Below, piece after piece: positions 42,449-50,231 of a DNA stretch of 55,314 nucleotides; the stretch's first letter is position 1, and each line of letters opens with the position of its first letter. The position numbers were made by a program, and so were the translations under genes. The DNA is taken from assembly GCF_010367455.1 (NCBI RefSeq), contig NZ_WRPR01000047.1:1-55314 (forward strand). The letters run 5' to 3'. The notes under the pieces were generated by a model. It was not told the origin of the DNA. It saw only the letters and a list, made by a program, of their open reading frames with translations, and ran no database searches. This DNA comes from Candidatus Laterigemmans baculatus. GTDB lineage: Bacteria > Planctomycetota > Planctomycetia > Pirellulales > Pirellulaceae.

Positions 42449-43270
42449 ATGCAGGTCGAAATGTGGTCGCTTGATTGTATCAAGCCTTACCAGAACAACC
42501 CCCGGCTCAACGACGACGCGGTGGATCCGGTCGTCCAGAGCATCCGTGAATTCGGATTCCGCCAGCCGATCGTGGTCGACACCGACGGTGTGATCATCGT
42601 CGGGCACACCCGCTGGAAAGCGGCCAAGAAGCTCGCATTGGCCGAGGTCCCGGTGCACGTCGCCAAGGACATGCAGCCCCACGCGGTCCGGGCCTACCGC
42701 ATCGCCGACAACCGAACCGGCGAAAACGCCCAGTGGGACTTCGACCTACTGCCGATCGAGATCGGTGCACTGCAGGACAGCGGCTTCGACTGCGGGCTGC
42801 TCGGGTTCAACACTGACGAGCTCGCCAAGCTGATCGATACTGGAGTGACCGAGGGGCTGACGGATCCGGACGAGGTCCCGGAGCCGCCCGATGAGGCAAT
42901 CACCCAGCCCGGAGACCTCTGGCTCCTCGGCGACCATCGGCTGCTCTGTGGCGACTCGTCCAAACCGGAGGACGTCAACCGTTTGCTTGGCGGCGCCCGG
43001 ATTCAGCTCGTCAACACTGTCCCGCCGTACAACGTCAAGGTCGAGCCCCGCAGCAAGAACGCGATCGCGGCCGGCAACAGCTCGTTCGAGGCGGGCAAGG
43101 AAAAGACGAAGGAAGGGCCCCGAAAAATGCGGGCCAAGAACCGACCGCTGGCGAACGATTTCGTGTCGGACGAAGAGTTCGATCGGCTGCTCACCGGCAA
43201 GCCCGCAGTGCTGGAGCGGACCGGTGAATCACCGATTCCGATGAAGCCGCGTGAGGAGAACATGCGGTGA
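42449..43270 (+). pseudogene. ParB/Srx-methyltransferase fusion, internally deleted
   Basis: The 273-residue frame has a ParB-like N-terminal domain (WSLDCIKPYQNNPRLNDDAV, VIIVGHTRWKAAKKLAL, RAYRIADNRTGE) followed by the start of a DNA N-methyltransferase domain (WLLGDHRLLCGDSSKPEDV). The catalytic DPPY motif reads TVPPY at residues 190-194, one base away from the Asp codon. After EEFDRLL at residue 248 the family normally continues for well over 100 residues; here the frame jumps to TGKPAVLERTGE, which resembles the family's last residues. It therefore seems inactivated by an internal in-frame deletion and a substitution, though the ParB domain may still fold. Confidence 0.75.
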
Positions 43271-43549
43271 CTAGAGTTCCCTGCAGGACCAGGTTCTGCC
43301 GTCAGAGACATAGACGAACCGGGCGCCGCACTTTCTGGCAAACTCGAGCAACCCGTCTTGCGTCGACACGACCGTCGGAGCCGCGCCGTCGGCGTAGTGC
43401 TCCGGATGACCGGTTGCCTTGTCGATACTGCGTAGCTCACCGCCGACAACCAGTGCCTCGGCGTCTGACTGGTTGGCGTAGTGCTGCATCAAGGCTTCTC
43501 CGGTGTGTGCGGGGTAACCGTCAAAGTGCAGATAGACCGCGGCGTACAT
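43271..43549 (-). CDS. Conserved phage-island hypothetical protein, possibly 5'-truncated
   Basis: The frame encodes YAAVYLHFDGYPAHTGEALM, HYANQSDAEALVVGG and STQDGLLEFARKCGARFVYV, a pattern I associate with a small conserved protein of phage-like islands that starts a few residues earlier with (M)xAVIAVRREDG. Upstream residues SAVIAVRREDG are present but their expected start codon is missing, at the same place where the terminase fragment begins on the other strand. The first in-frame ATG is at 43549. Its stop abuts the stop of the methyltransferase frame. Confidence 0.55.
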   Translation of the reverse strand: MYAAVYLHFDGYPAHTGEALMQHYANQSDAEALVVGGELRSIDKATGHPEHYADGAAPTVVSTQDGLLEFARKCGARFVYVSDGRTWSCREL

Positions 43550-43571
43550 CCCGTCTTCGCGGCGTACGGCA

Positions 43572-43985
43572 ATGACCGCCGAGCAGGTGGCCGGAAAGAT
43601 CAACCAGATGCCGCGTCGCCAGGTGCCGATTGCCGGCAACCACCTGACCGCGTTCATCGACGTGCAACAGAAACTGCTGTTCTACGTGGTCGCCGCTTGG
43701 GAGGACGACTTCACGGGCTACCGCAACTGGGAGTGCATCTACTTCAATTTCCACTGGTCCAGCAAAGCGGAAGACTATGGCCGCCGTTTCCTCCGCGTCA
43801 CCAACCGCCGCGAAAAAATCGAGACCAGGCACAAGCTGCTCAATCACATCCATTCGCAGTTCCGGGGAGCCGTGGAGGAGTTTCTGGCCGCCAAGTTCCC
43901 GAGTCCCAGCCCGGTTGAAACGGCTGGCAACCATCTGCCCGCCGTCGAGAACACAGCATCCATGACTCCTCTCGTCACTGCCTGA
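43572..43985 (+). pseudogene. Terminase-like fragment fused to unknown sequence
   Basis: The first 50 residues (AEQVAGKINQMPRRQVPIAG, HLTAFIDVQQKLLFYVVAAW, EDDFTGY) look like part of the nuclease domain of a GpA-type phage terminase large subunit, which packages DNA into heads. After TGY the frame changes to NWECIYFNFHWSSKAEDYGR and so on, which I cannot place, so a deletion junction at about 43723 is likely. Neither end of a terminase is present. Confidence 0.5.
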
Positions 43986-44014
43986 TTCCATACTCCCACG
44001 CGAGCGATTGCCAA

Positions 44015-45118
44015 GTGACCGTAACAGCGGCCAAGACGGCTTACAGTCCCCTGAAGGTGCTCCATCACCCCGCGCAGCTCGCATCGGCGGGCGGCGGTGC
44101 GGTGGCACCCCCGGTCCACGTCCAGCTGATCATCTCGGACCTCTGCAACCACAACTGCAGCTTCTGCGCGCATCGGATGGACGGGTACATCAACAATGAG
44201 ACGTTCTCAAAGGGCGTCCGTTTGGCGGCCAAGGGGACTAACAACCCGGTCCGAATGATCCCGCTGCCAAAGTGTGAGGAGATCGTCGACGATGCGGCTG
44301 AAATGGGAGTCCGAGCGTTCCAGATCAGCGGCGGCGGCGAGCCCACCGTCCACCCGCACCATGTGGACATCTTCGAGCGGGTGCTCGATCGCGGATTGGA
44401 CCTGGCGCTGGTGACCAACGGCCAGATCCTCAAAGATCGGGCAGTCGAACACTTGCAGCGGGCCACCTGGGTGCGAGTCTCGGTCGATGCCGGGCGTGCC
44501 GAGACCTACGCCAGCGTCCGGGAAGTCTCGGCGGCAGTTTTTGATCGGGTGTGGGGTAATATCGCACGTTTGGCCGCTCTCTCGGACGGGCCCGAGGTGG
44601 GCGTCGGCTTTGTCGTCACGCGGGAGAACTGGCGAGAGATCGGGGAGTTTTTCGCCCGGGCGGCGGACTCTGGCGCAGACAATGTGCGGCTGTCCGCTTT
44701 TTTCCAAGACCATGGAGTTGATTACTACCGCGACATCTTCGACGAGTTGAGATCTTCGATCGACGATGCGAGGCGGCAGCACGAGAGCGAGAGCTTTCGC
44801 ATCTACGACAACTTTGGCGATCGCTACGACGACATGCGAGTCGGATTCCCGGACTACCAGCACTGTGGCTACCAGTACTTCACCACGTACATCGGTGCCG
44901 ACCTGAAGCTCTACCGGTGCTGCAATCTGAGCTACTCAGGGCGCGGCGTCGTCGGAGACCTGGCCGGCACCCGCTTCCGCGACCTGTGGGCCGCGGCCGC
45001 AGGTCGGCGGCGCGACTTCGACCCCAGCCAGAACTGCCCCCGCTGCCGGTTCAACAAGATCAACGAGACCATCCAGTACGCCACCGGCAGCGGCGGACGC
45101 CACGCCAACTTCACCTGA
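44015..45118 (+). CDS. Radical SAM/SPASM-like protein
   Basis: The 367-residue product is a radical SAM enzyme: the cluster-binding motif CNHNCSFC is at about residues 44-51, followed by FQISGGGEPTVHP (GGEP motif that contacts SAM) and LALVTNGQILKD. Near the C-terminus Cys residues (HCGYQYF, YRCCNLSYSG, NCPRCRFNKIN) form a SPASM-like auxiliary cluster site. Such enzymes modify peptides or small molecules with radical chemistry using SAM. The GTG at 44015 is the only upstream start. A glycosyltransferase gene follows 6 bp after the stop, suggesting a two-step modification. Confidence 0.88.
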   Translation: MTVTAAKTAYSPLKVLHHPAQLASAGGGAVAPPVHVQLIISDLCNHNCSFCAHRMDGYINNETFSKGVRLAAKGTNNPVRMIPLPKCEEIVDDAAEMGVRAFQISGGGEPTVHPHHVDIFERVLDRGLDLALVTNGQILKDRAVEHLQRATWVRVSVDAGRAETYASVREVSAAVFDRVWGNIARLAALSDGPEVGVGFVVTRENWREIGEFFARAADSGADNVRLSAFFQDHGVDYYRDIFDELRSSIDDARRQHESESFRIYDNFGDRYDDMRVGFPDYQHCGYQYFTTYIGADLKLYRCCNLSYSGRGVVGDLAGTRFRDLWAAAAGRRRDFDPSQNCPRCRFNKINETIQYATGSGGRHANFT

Positions 45119-45124
45119 GCTCTT

Positions 45125-45847
45125 ATGTCCGACCCCAAGTGCTCCATCTGCATCCTCGCCTACGGCCGGCCAGAACACCTGCGGCGGACGCTGGAGAGCA
45201 TCCGTAGCCAGTCGCCGGGCTGCACGTACGAGATCATCGTGACCGACGACGGCAGCGATCCGCCGCTACTGCCCATCTGCCGCGAATTCGGCGTGGAACG
45301 GTACACCTACCTGAGATCCGCGAGGTGGCGGGGAATGAGCGTCGCCGCGAACGTCGCCTACAAGCAAGCCAGAGGCGACGTCCTGATCCTCCAGCAGGCC
45401 GACGTCCTGCACGCCAGCCCCGACGCCATCGAGCGGCTCGCAGCGGTGGAGCAGGGCACCGCAACAATTGCCGACGTCTGGGACTACGACCCTGCCACCG
45501 GCAAGCGACTCAGCCTCTACACCGGCAAGGCACGGCCCCGCGGCCTCTTCTTTCTGGGCTCAGTCCATCGGCAAGCTGTCTACGCCATCGGCGGAATGGA
45601 CGAAGACTTCCACGAAGCCGGCTACGACGACGTCTGGTTCTACCGCTGCCTCCTGGAAAACGGAATCCAGTTCCGCTATCCCGGCAACATCGTCGGCTAC
45701 CACCAGTGCCACAATCGGCCGAAGCGGATCTACGGAATCCCCGGCGGAAAACGCCGCATGAAAAAGCTCCTCCAACGCAAAGTCGCAGCCGCCGAAGCCG
45801 GCGAAATCACCTGGCGATCGCCCGGAGGCCCGTGGAGCCTTCCCTGA
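45125..45847 (+). CDS. Family 2-like glycosyltransferase
   Basis: The 240-residue product has a GT-A fold start (CSICILAYGRPEHLRRTLES, EIIVTDDGSDPP) as in glycosyltransferase family 2, which move a sugar from a nucleotide donor to an acceptor. The second metal site (usually DxD) reads LILQQADVLH, so metal binding may differ. The segments GGMDEDFHEAGYDDVWFYRC and GYHQCHNRPKRI fit the acceptor side of the family. It directly follows the radical SAM gene. Confidence 0.85.
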   Translation: MSDPKCSICILAYGRPEHLRRTLESIRSQSPGCTYEIIVTDDGSDPPLLPICREFGVERYTYLRSARWRGMSVAANVAYKQARGDVLILQQADVLHASPDAIERLAAVEQGTATIADVWDYDPATGKRLSLYTGKARPRGLFFLGSVHRQAVYAIGGMDEDFHEAGYDDVWFYRCLLENGIQFRYPGNIVGYHQCHNRPKRIYGIPGGKRRMKKLLQRKVAAAEAGEITWRSPGGPWSLP

Positions 45848-46059
45848 ACATCCAAGTGAGCGTCGGATAAATCGTTTCGTGTGAGGTGAGCAGAGCGGAC
45901 CACGCGGAGCTGCAACCGGCGAACTGCTCGCGGCTCGGGCAGAGGCGCGTCTTCGCCAGAGGGTCATGTGGCAAAGGGTCGGAATCGATAGAATTCGCCT
46001 TTCGCAGGCCGCTCGCGGTATGCCTGCATGACCGCGTGACTCGAATTCTTGTTAATCGA

Positions 46060-46971
46060 ATGCTGGGACGATCGATCCGAATCTACCTCGTCGACGGAGA
46101 CGCGACGGGGTTGTTGACAGCTGAGGTGATGAACTGGAGCGGGAAACTGCTCGTTGCGCCCCGCACGAGGTTGGCTGACCTGGCCAAACGTGAGGAAATT
46201 AGTCGCACCGGCATCTACATTCTTGCCGGTGCGGATCCAGACAATCCGGCTCGCGACAGCATTTACGTGGGCGAAGGAGACAACGTATTCAAACGCTTGG
46301 CTTCGCACGATAAAGATCCTGCGAAGGAGTTTTGGACGCGGTGCGTCGGGATTATCAGCAAAGACTTGAACCTCACCAAGGCCCATGTCCGGTATCTTGA
46401 AAGCCGATTGATCTCGATGGGGCACGCAGCCGGTCGTGCAACTCTTCACAACGGCACCGCCCCGCCCCTTCCGCCGATGCCCGAATCCGACGTGGCCGAC
46501 ATGGAAGGTTTCCTCGAACACATGGAGCTAGTGCTCCCGGTGCTCGGTTTCTCCTTTCTCAAGCCGAAGCCGGTGTCAAAAACACCGTCAGCCGTATCTG
46601 AGCAAGGAGAAAGTGCATCGCCAGTGTTCGAGTTTTCAAGCGGCGATGCGATTGCACGTGCGCAGGAGATCGATGGCGAATTCGTAGTATTGAAAGGTTC
46701 TACAGCGACGCTGGAACCTCGTTCTAGTTGGACGAGCTACCGAAAACTTCGTGAGCAGCTGGTCGAAGAACAGCGATTGGTTGAGATACCGGACAAGCAG
46801 CTGCTCCTGTTTGCTGAAGACGTCGTATTTTCAAGCCCCAGCGCCGGCGCCGCCATCGTCGCTGCGGGCAATACCAATGGCCGTGTCGCATGGAAGATCG
46901 CGGGCTCTCGCCAGACATATGAGGATTGGCATCAGTCACAACTGCCCGCGAGCGAGCCATCGGAAGATTAA
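46060..46971 (+). CDS. GIY-YIG nuclease with DUF4357 domain
   Basis: The 303-residue product has a GIY-YIG endonuclease core at about residues 45-130 (RTGIYILAGADPDNPARDSIYVGE, then FKRLASHDKDPAKEFW, YLESRLISMG with the catalytic Glu) and a C-terminal DUF4357 domain (VVLKGSTATLEPRSSW, LREQLVEEQRLVE, VFSSPSAGAAIVAAG). This pair of domains is common beside restriction and defence genes. The ATG at 46060 was chosen; the longer frame from 45886 has no supporting sequence. It is separated from the McrBC-like operon by a gap that holds an inverted repeat. Confidence 0.85.
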   Translation: MLGRSIRIYLVDGDATGLLTAEVMNWSGKLLVAPRTRLADLAKREEISRTGIYILAGADPDNPARDSIYVGEGDNVFKRLASHDKDPAKEFWTRCVGIISKDLNLTKAHVRYLESRLISMGHAAGRATLHNGTAPPLPPMPESDVADMEGFLEHMELVLPVLGFSFLKPKPVSKTPSAVSEQGESASPVFEFSSGDAIARAQEIDGEFVVLKGSTATLEPRSSWTSYRKLREQLVEEQRLVEIPDKQLLLFAEDVVFSSPSAGAAIVAAGNTNGRVAWKIAGSRQTYEDWHQSQLPASEPSED

Positions 46972-47285
46972 CTTTCGAATCTAATCTGTGACAAAGTCCC
47001 ACAATTTCTGCCCAAATGTGTGACTTAGCCGCTTGAGGCCTGCTGGGGGCTCATCGTAACTGTCGTGTTCTTCGAAAGCGCCTGCCGCTGGGGCGGGCGA
47101 AGAACACGTCTGTTACGCGGGAGTCTCCGGCATGGAGAACTGGTGGGAAATTGGTGGCCCCGATCTGGAGCGGCCGCCGATGGTTCGGGCGATTGCCTAC
47201 GATCGGCACTCGGCCCAGGACCGGCAAGAGAAGTGGCCGGTTATGCCGACGGCTGCTTGCGCAGATTAGCTTGATCTCGTCATGG
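46972..47285. other. Gap between GIY-YIG gene and DUF6884 gene
   Basis: The 314-bp gap lies between convergent genes. It holds an 11-bp perfect inverted repeat (CGTGTTCTTCG at 47064-47074 and its inverse at 47098-47108) around a GC-rich loop. There is no T-run, so termination is not assured. No gene is seen. Confidence 0.6.
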
Positions 47286-47768
47286 CTATCCCTGCCGATT
47301 CCGAGTACCGCTCTTCGTAGCCTGCATCGCTTTTCCGATGGGGAGCCCGGCGAAGGGGAATTGCAGGTCCGCGGCAGTATCGCTGAAGGCGGCCTCGATC
47401 GCGGCTCGGTATTCCTTACCGCCCAGCCCGATGATCGTTCTAAACTGGTCCAGGTGTTGTTGCTGGACCTGTTGGCGCAATGTCTCCATACCAACCGGCC
47501 CGGATGATCTTTGCGCGAATGTCACCTCGTAGGGCCCCGGGATCAAAAAATCCGGCGGGAGGAAGCCGTACTTGGCGCTGAGTATCACCCACTGGTCGCC
47601 CGGATCCGCGAAACTCTCGGCGTATTCCCGGTTCACCTTAAATGGCGCACCTCGGTAGGCGTCGCGAGCCGCGGTCGCCCCAGCGCTTGGCTCTTTGTCC
47701 CACACCTTGCTGCGTCCGCAGGGAACAACGACAAGCACACCTGGAGATCTAGAACTGCGAGCTGCCAT
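47286..47768 (-). CDS. DUF6884-like protein
   Basis: The 160-residue product matches the DUF6884 pattern: VLVVVPCGRSKVWDKEP at the N-terminus, then GAPFKVNREYAESFADPGDQ, WVILSAKYGFLPPDFLIPGP, and IGLGGKEYRAAIEAAF with FPFAGLPIGKAMQA. The fold is thought to be nucleoside-related and the family occurs in defence and phage contexts; activity is unknown. It overlaps the end of the McrC-like gene, so it is the last gene of that operon. Confidence 0.8.
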   Translation of the reverse strand: MAARSSRSPGVLVVVPCGRSKVWDKEPSAGATAARDAYRGAPFKVNREYAESFADPGDQWVILSAKYGFLPPDFLIPGPYEVTFAQRSSGPVGMETLRQQVQQQHLDQFRTIIGLGGKEYRAAIEAAFSDTAADLQFPFAGLPIGKAMQATKSGTRNRQG

Positions 47769-50229
47769 CGGATTCGCTCCTTTGCATAATCTCCCGAAGA
47801 GTCAGGTACTGGTCGTCGGTCCCGACCTTACGCAGGAGGAAGCCGTTGCTGCCATCGTATCGGACCATCTCGCCGTTACTCATGTGGAACCAGGCACGGC
47901 CTGTCGGATTGTCGGAGTCTGGCAGTTTGACTCTGTCCGCCCCCAGCGTGTAGACGATGTTGCGGGCTTCAAGCCACTCCAGCAGCCTCCATTCAGGCTC
48001 CGTTTCGAGCGCAATTTCGCTCAGCCTCCGTGCTCTCTCAAGTCCCAAGCGAGTGGTCCATCTTGAATTGCTGATACTGGTCGCTTCGTCCCGAGAGAAC
48101 GGTATCCGTTTCGGAAGCGAACGAATGGGACCGAGTCGATAAACCACCATCTGCCCGGTGCGCCGAGAGCGCCAAGGTGTGCCGACCTGAGAGCGGCCCA
48201 TAACGTCGATTCGCTCGACGTCAGCGACGTACGCGATTCCGGCGGGCTGACCGAAACCCTGCGGAACATAGATCGCAACCTGCTTCACAAAAAACTGGCG
48301 CCGATGCGAGCTAACTAGCGGCTGGTAATACGTTTGCTTCTCAATGATCCAATCGAGATGCTCTGAGCCTCCAGGCGCACGCAGGACGCCGACAAGCACC
48401 GGCTCGCTGGCGGCGATCTGCCACTTTCGAGCGTGAACCGTCGCCACGTGCGGGATAACGCGGTCAGCCATCGACCACCCACCATGGCGGGTAGCCGTCA
48501 GCAGCCACTCTTCAAGACAGCCAAGATTACTCGGAAGGGCCGGTACGGCTCCGATTCCCAACCGCTCAATCGATTGCCAGAGCCGGCTCTGGCGATAGTC
48601 CTCCGCTAGATCCTCATTCAGCGGAAATAATGCAGCAGCCTGAACGGTCGACCGGGCGACCCCGCCGTCAGTACGATCTTTCTCAAGAATTGCGTCCCGG
48701 TAGCGATGTAGCACGTTGATCGCATCCTGTGGTGGGCCGTACGCTCCGAACTGCTCGCGATATTGCTGCGAGGCGTCAACGCGATACTTTGCGTCACACA
48801 CCAACTGCATCTTCGGCCAGCCCGGCTCCTCAATGCGGATTAGTATGTCGGGCTTCTGCGGTATCAGTGCGGTGCCGCGGAACAGCGGGTTGTAGACCAC
48901 AGTGACGCCACGCCCTGACGTTTCCTTAAATGTGATGCTCTGCTGGTTCCCTCGCTGCAGTCGCACCGCCAGCCCACGTTCGTCGACCCGAAACAGCTGC
49001 CCCAACCTCTCCGGAGGCCCAAATTCGCGTTGGACGGTCCGGACGACAGCCAGGTACGTCCAGTATTCATACAATTCGTTGAGGTCTTTTACTGAGAGTC
49101 GTGCAAAGTCCCCCTCGAGCCGCAGTCCCATTCTCAGAAGCATCAAAAGCCGGTAAGCCTCGCGATATCCGGGCGCAGAGACCAACTGCAAAGATGCAAA
49201 GCCCGCCGGCGGGCTGCCTGTCGCCGCGGCGATAGGTTCAACGCGCAGCAAACGGGAGACCCGCGTCTCCAGCTTGGTGAGGCCCTCGAGCGATCGCCTG
49301 CTTCGGGCGGAAAGCTTGCCATCGCTTACATAGAGCGATGCCACCTGACTGAGCTTCCGCTGGACGTCCGTTAGCTGCTTTCGAAGCCAGCGGTGCTCCA
49401 TCGTATCCAGCGTCAATTCGGCCGGACGTTCCACCAGTCTCTCGCGCGCCGTTACGCCGGCGAGCTGGACGGGGCTACCTTTACCGTGCCCGCGACGGAT
49501 TTGCGAGCGAACGCGGGAGTCGGGACGGCGGATTCTTTCGATACGCGCGGTTCTGTCGCTTCGAACCAATCCTCGGGTTGGGCGCTGAGCGATGTAGTTC
49601 ACCGCTTTCTCAAGCTCGTCGACGATCGTCTCCAGCAAGACGAGCCACTCCAGCTTTGAGGGGCGGGCGTTTGCAGCCACCTTGCCCATCTGGAATGTCG
49701 ACCGGAGGTACTCGTATGCGAGCCCTGTCAGAATCGACTGAACGTCCGCGAGGATCTCCTGGTAATCCGACTCGTAATCGATCTTGGTCGGGAATACTTC
49801 CACCTCGAAATCTAGCTGCCGCTCGCCATTCACATATATCGAGAATTGGCTACGACCAATCTGGCCGCGGAAATTGACCGTGCCGTGAACTACCCGGCCG
49901 CCCTCCTGGGAGGTGAGCGCTCGCACGATCGCAGGATCGCGATGGCGGATCTCGACGGTATCTCCCGAATTAGCCCCGTGGAGGTACAGTTGGTAATCCG
50001 ACTGCTCAAAGAGTGGCGGACCAGCATCGACCTGAACATCCGCCGCAACCGAATCCGGCACACCGGACCTTCTGCACTGGTCCGTTAGCTCCAGGTCACG
50101 CGCCTGCGGTGCAATGGAAAGTCGACCGACGACGTCCTGATTCCGCGTCAACACGGCGCCGTCGTGATCGCGCACGCGCCGCCAGTCGAGCGTGAAGTGA
50201 TTCGTGGAAATACAGAACAGTCGCTTCAT
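47749..50229 (-). CDS. McrC-like DUF2357 protein with PD-(D/E)XK nuclease
   Basis: The 826-residue product looks like the nuclease partner of an McrB-type ATPase. A beta-rich DUF2357-like region spans about residues 60-290, a coiled region with many basic residues follows to about 335, and the PD-(D/E)XK core is at residues 458-483 (QKPDILIRIEEPG then LVCDAKYR, giving P460-D461 and D479-x-K481). A tail of about 340 residues resembles no domain I know and could bind DNA or partner protein. The ATG at 50229 lies two bases from the McrB-like stop; the longer upstream frame was rejected. Confidence 0.85.
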   Translation of the reverse strand: MKRLFCISTNHFTLDWRRVRDHDGAVLTRNQDVVGRLSIAPQARDLELTDQCRRSGVPDSVAADVQVDAGPPLFEQSDYQLYLHGANSGDTVEIRHRDPAIVRALTSQEGGRVVHGTVNFRGQIGRSQFSIYVNGERQLDFEVEVFPTKIDYESDYQEILADVQSILTGLAYEYLRSTFQMGKVAANARPSKLEWLVLLETIVDELEKAVNYIAQRPTRGLVRSDRTARIERIRRPDSRVRSQIRRGHGKGSPVQLAGVTARERLVERPAELTLDTMEHRWLRKQLTDVQRKLSQVASLYVSDGKLSARSRRSLEGLTKLETRVSRLLRVEPIAAATGSPPAGFASLQLVSAPGYREAYRLLMLLRMGLRLEGDFARLSVKDLNELYEYWTYLAVVRTVQREFGPPERLGQLFRVDERGLAVRLQRGNQQSITFKETSGRGVTVVYNPLFRGTALIPQKPDILIRIEEPGWPKMQLVCDAKYRVDASQQYREQFGAYGPPQDAINVLHRYRDAILEKDRTDGGVARSTVQAAALFPLNEDLAEDYRQSRLWQSIERLGIGAVPALPSNLGCLEEWLLTATRHGGWSMADRVIPHVATVHARKWQIAASEPVLVGVLRAPGGSEHLDWIIEKQTYYQPLVSSHRRQFFVKQVAIYVPQGFGQPAGIAYVADVERIDVMGRSQVGTPWRSRRTGQMVVYRLGPIRSLPKRIPFSRDEATSISNSRWTTRLGLERARRLSEIALETEPEWRLLEWLEARNIVYTLGADRVKLPDSDNPTGRAWFHMSNGEMVRYDGSNGFLLRKVGTDDQYLTLREIMQRSESDGSSQF

Positions 50230-50231
50230 GG

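Noticed and set aside
45886-46059. 58-residue N-terminal extension of the GIY-YIG protein
   Set aside because: Its sequence is not protein-like and the ATG at 46060 directly precedes the conserved-looking part.
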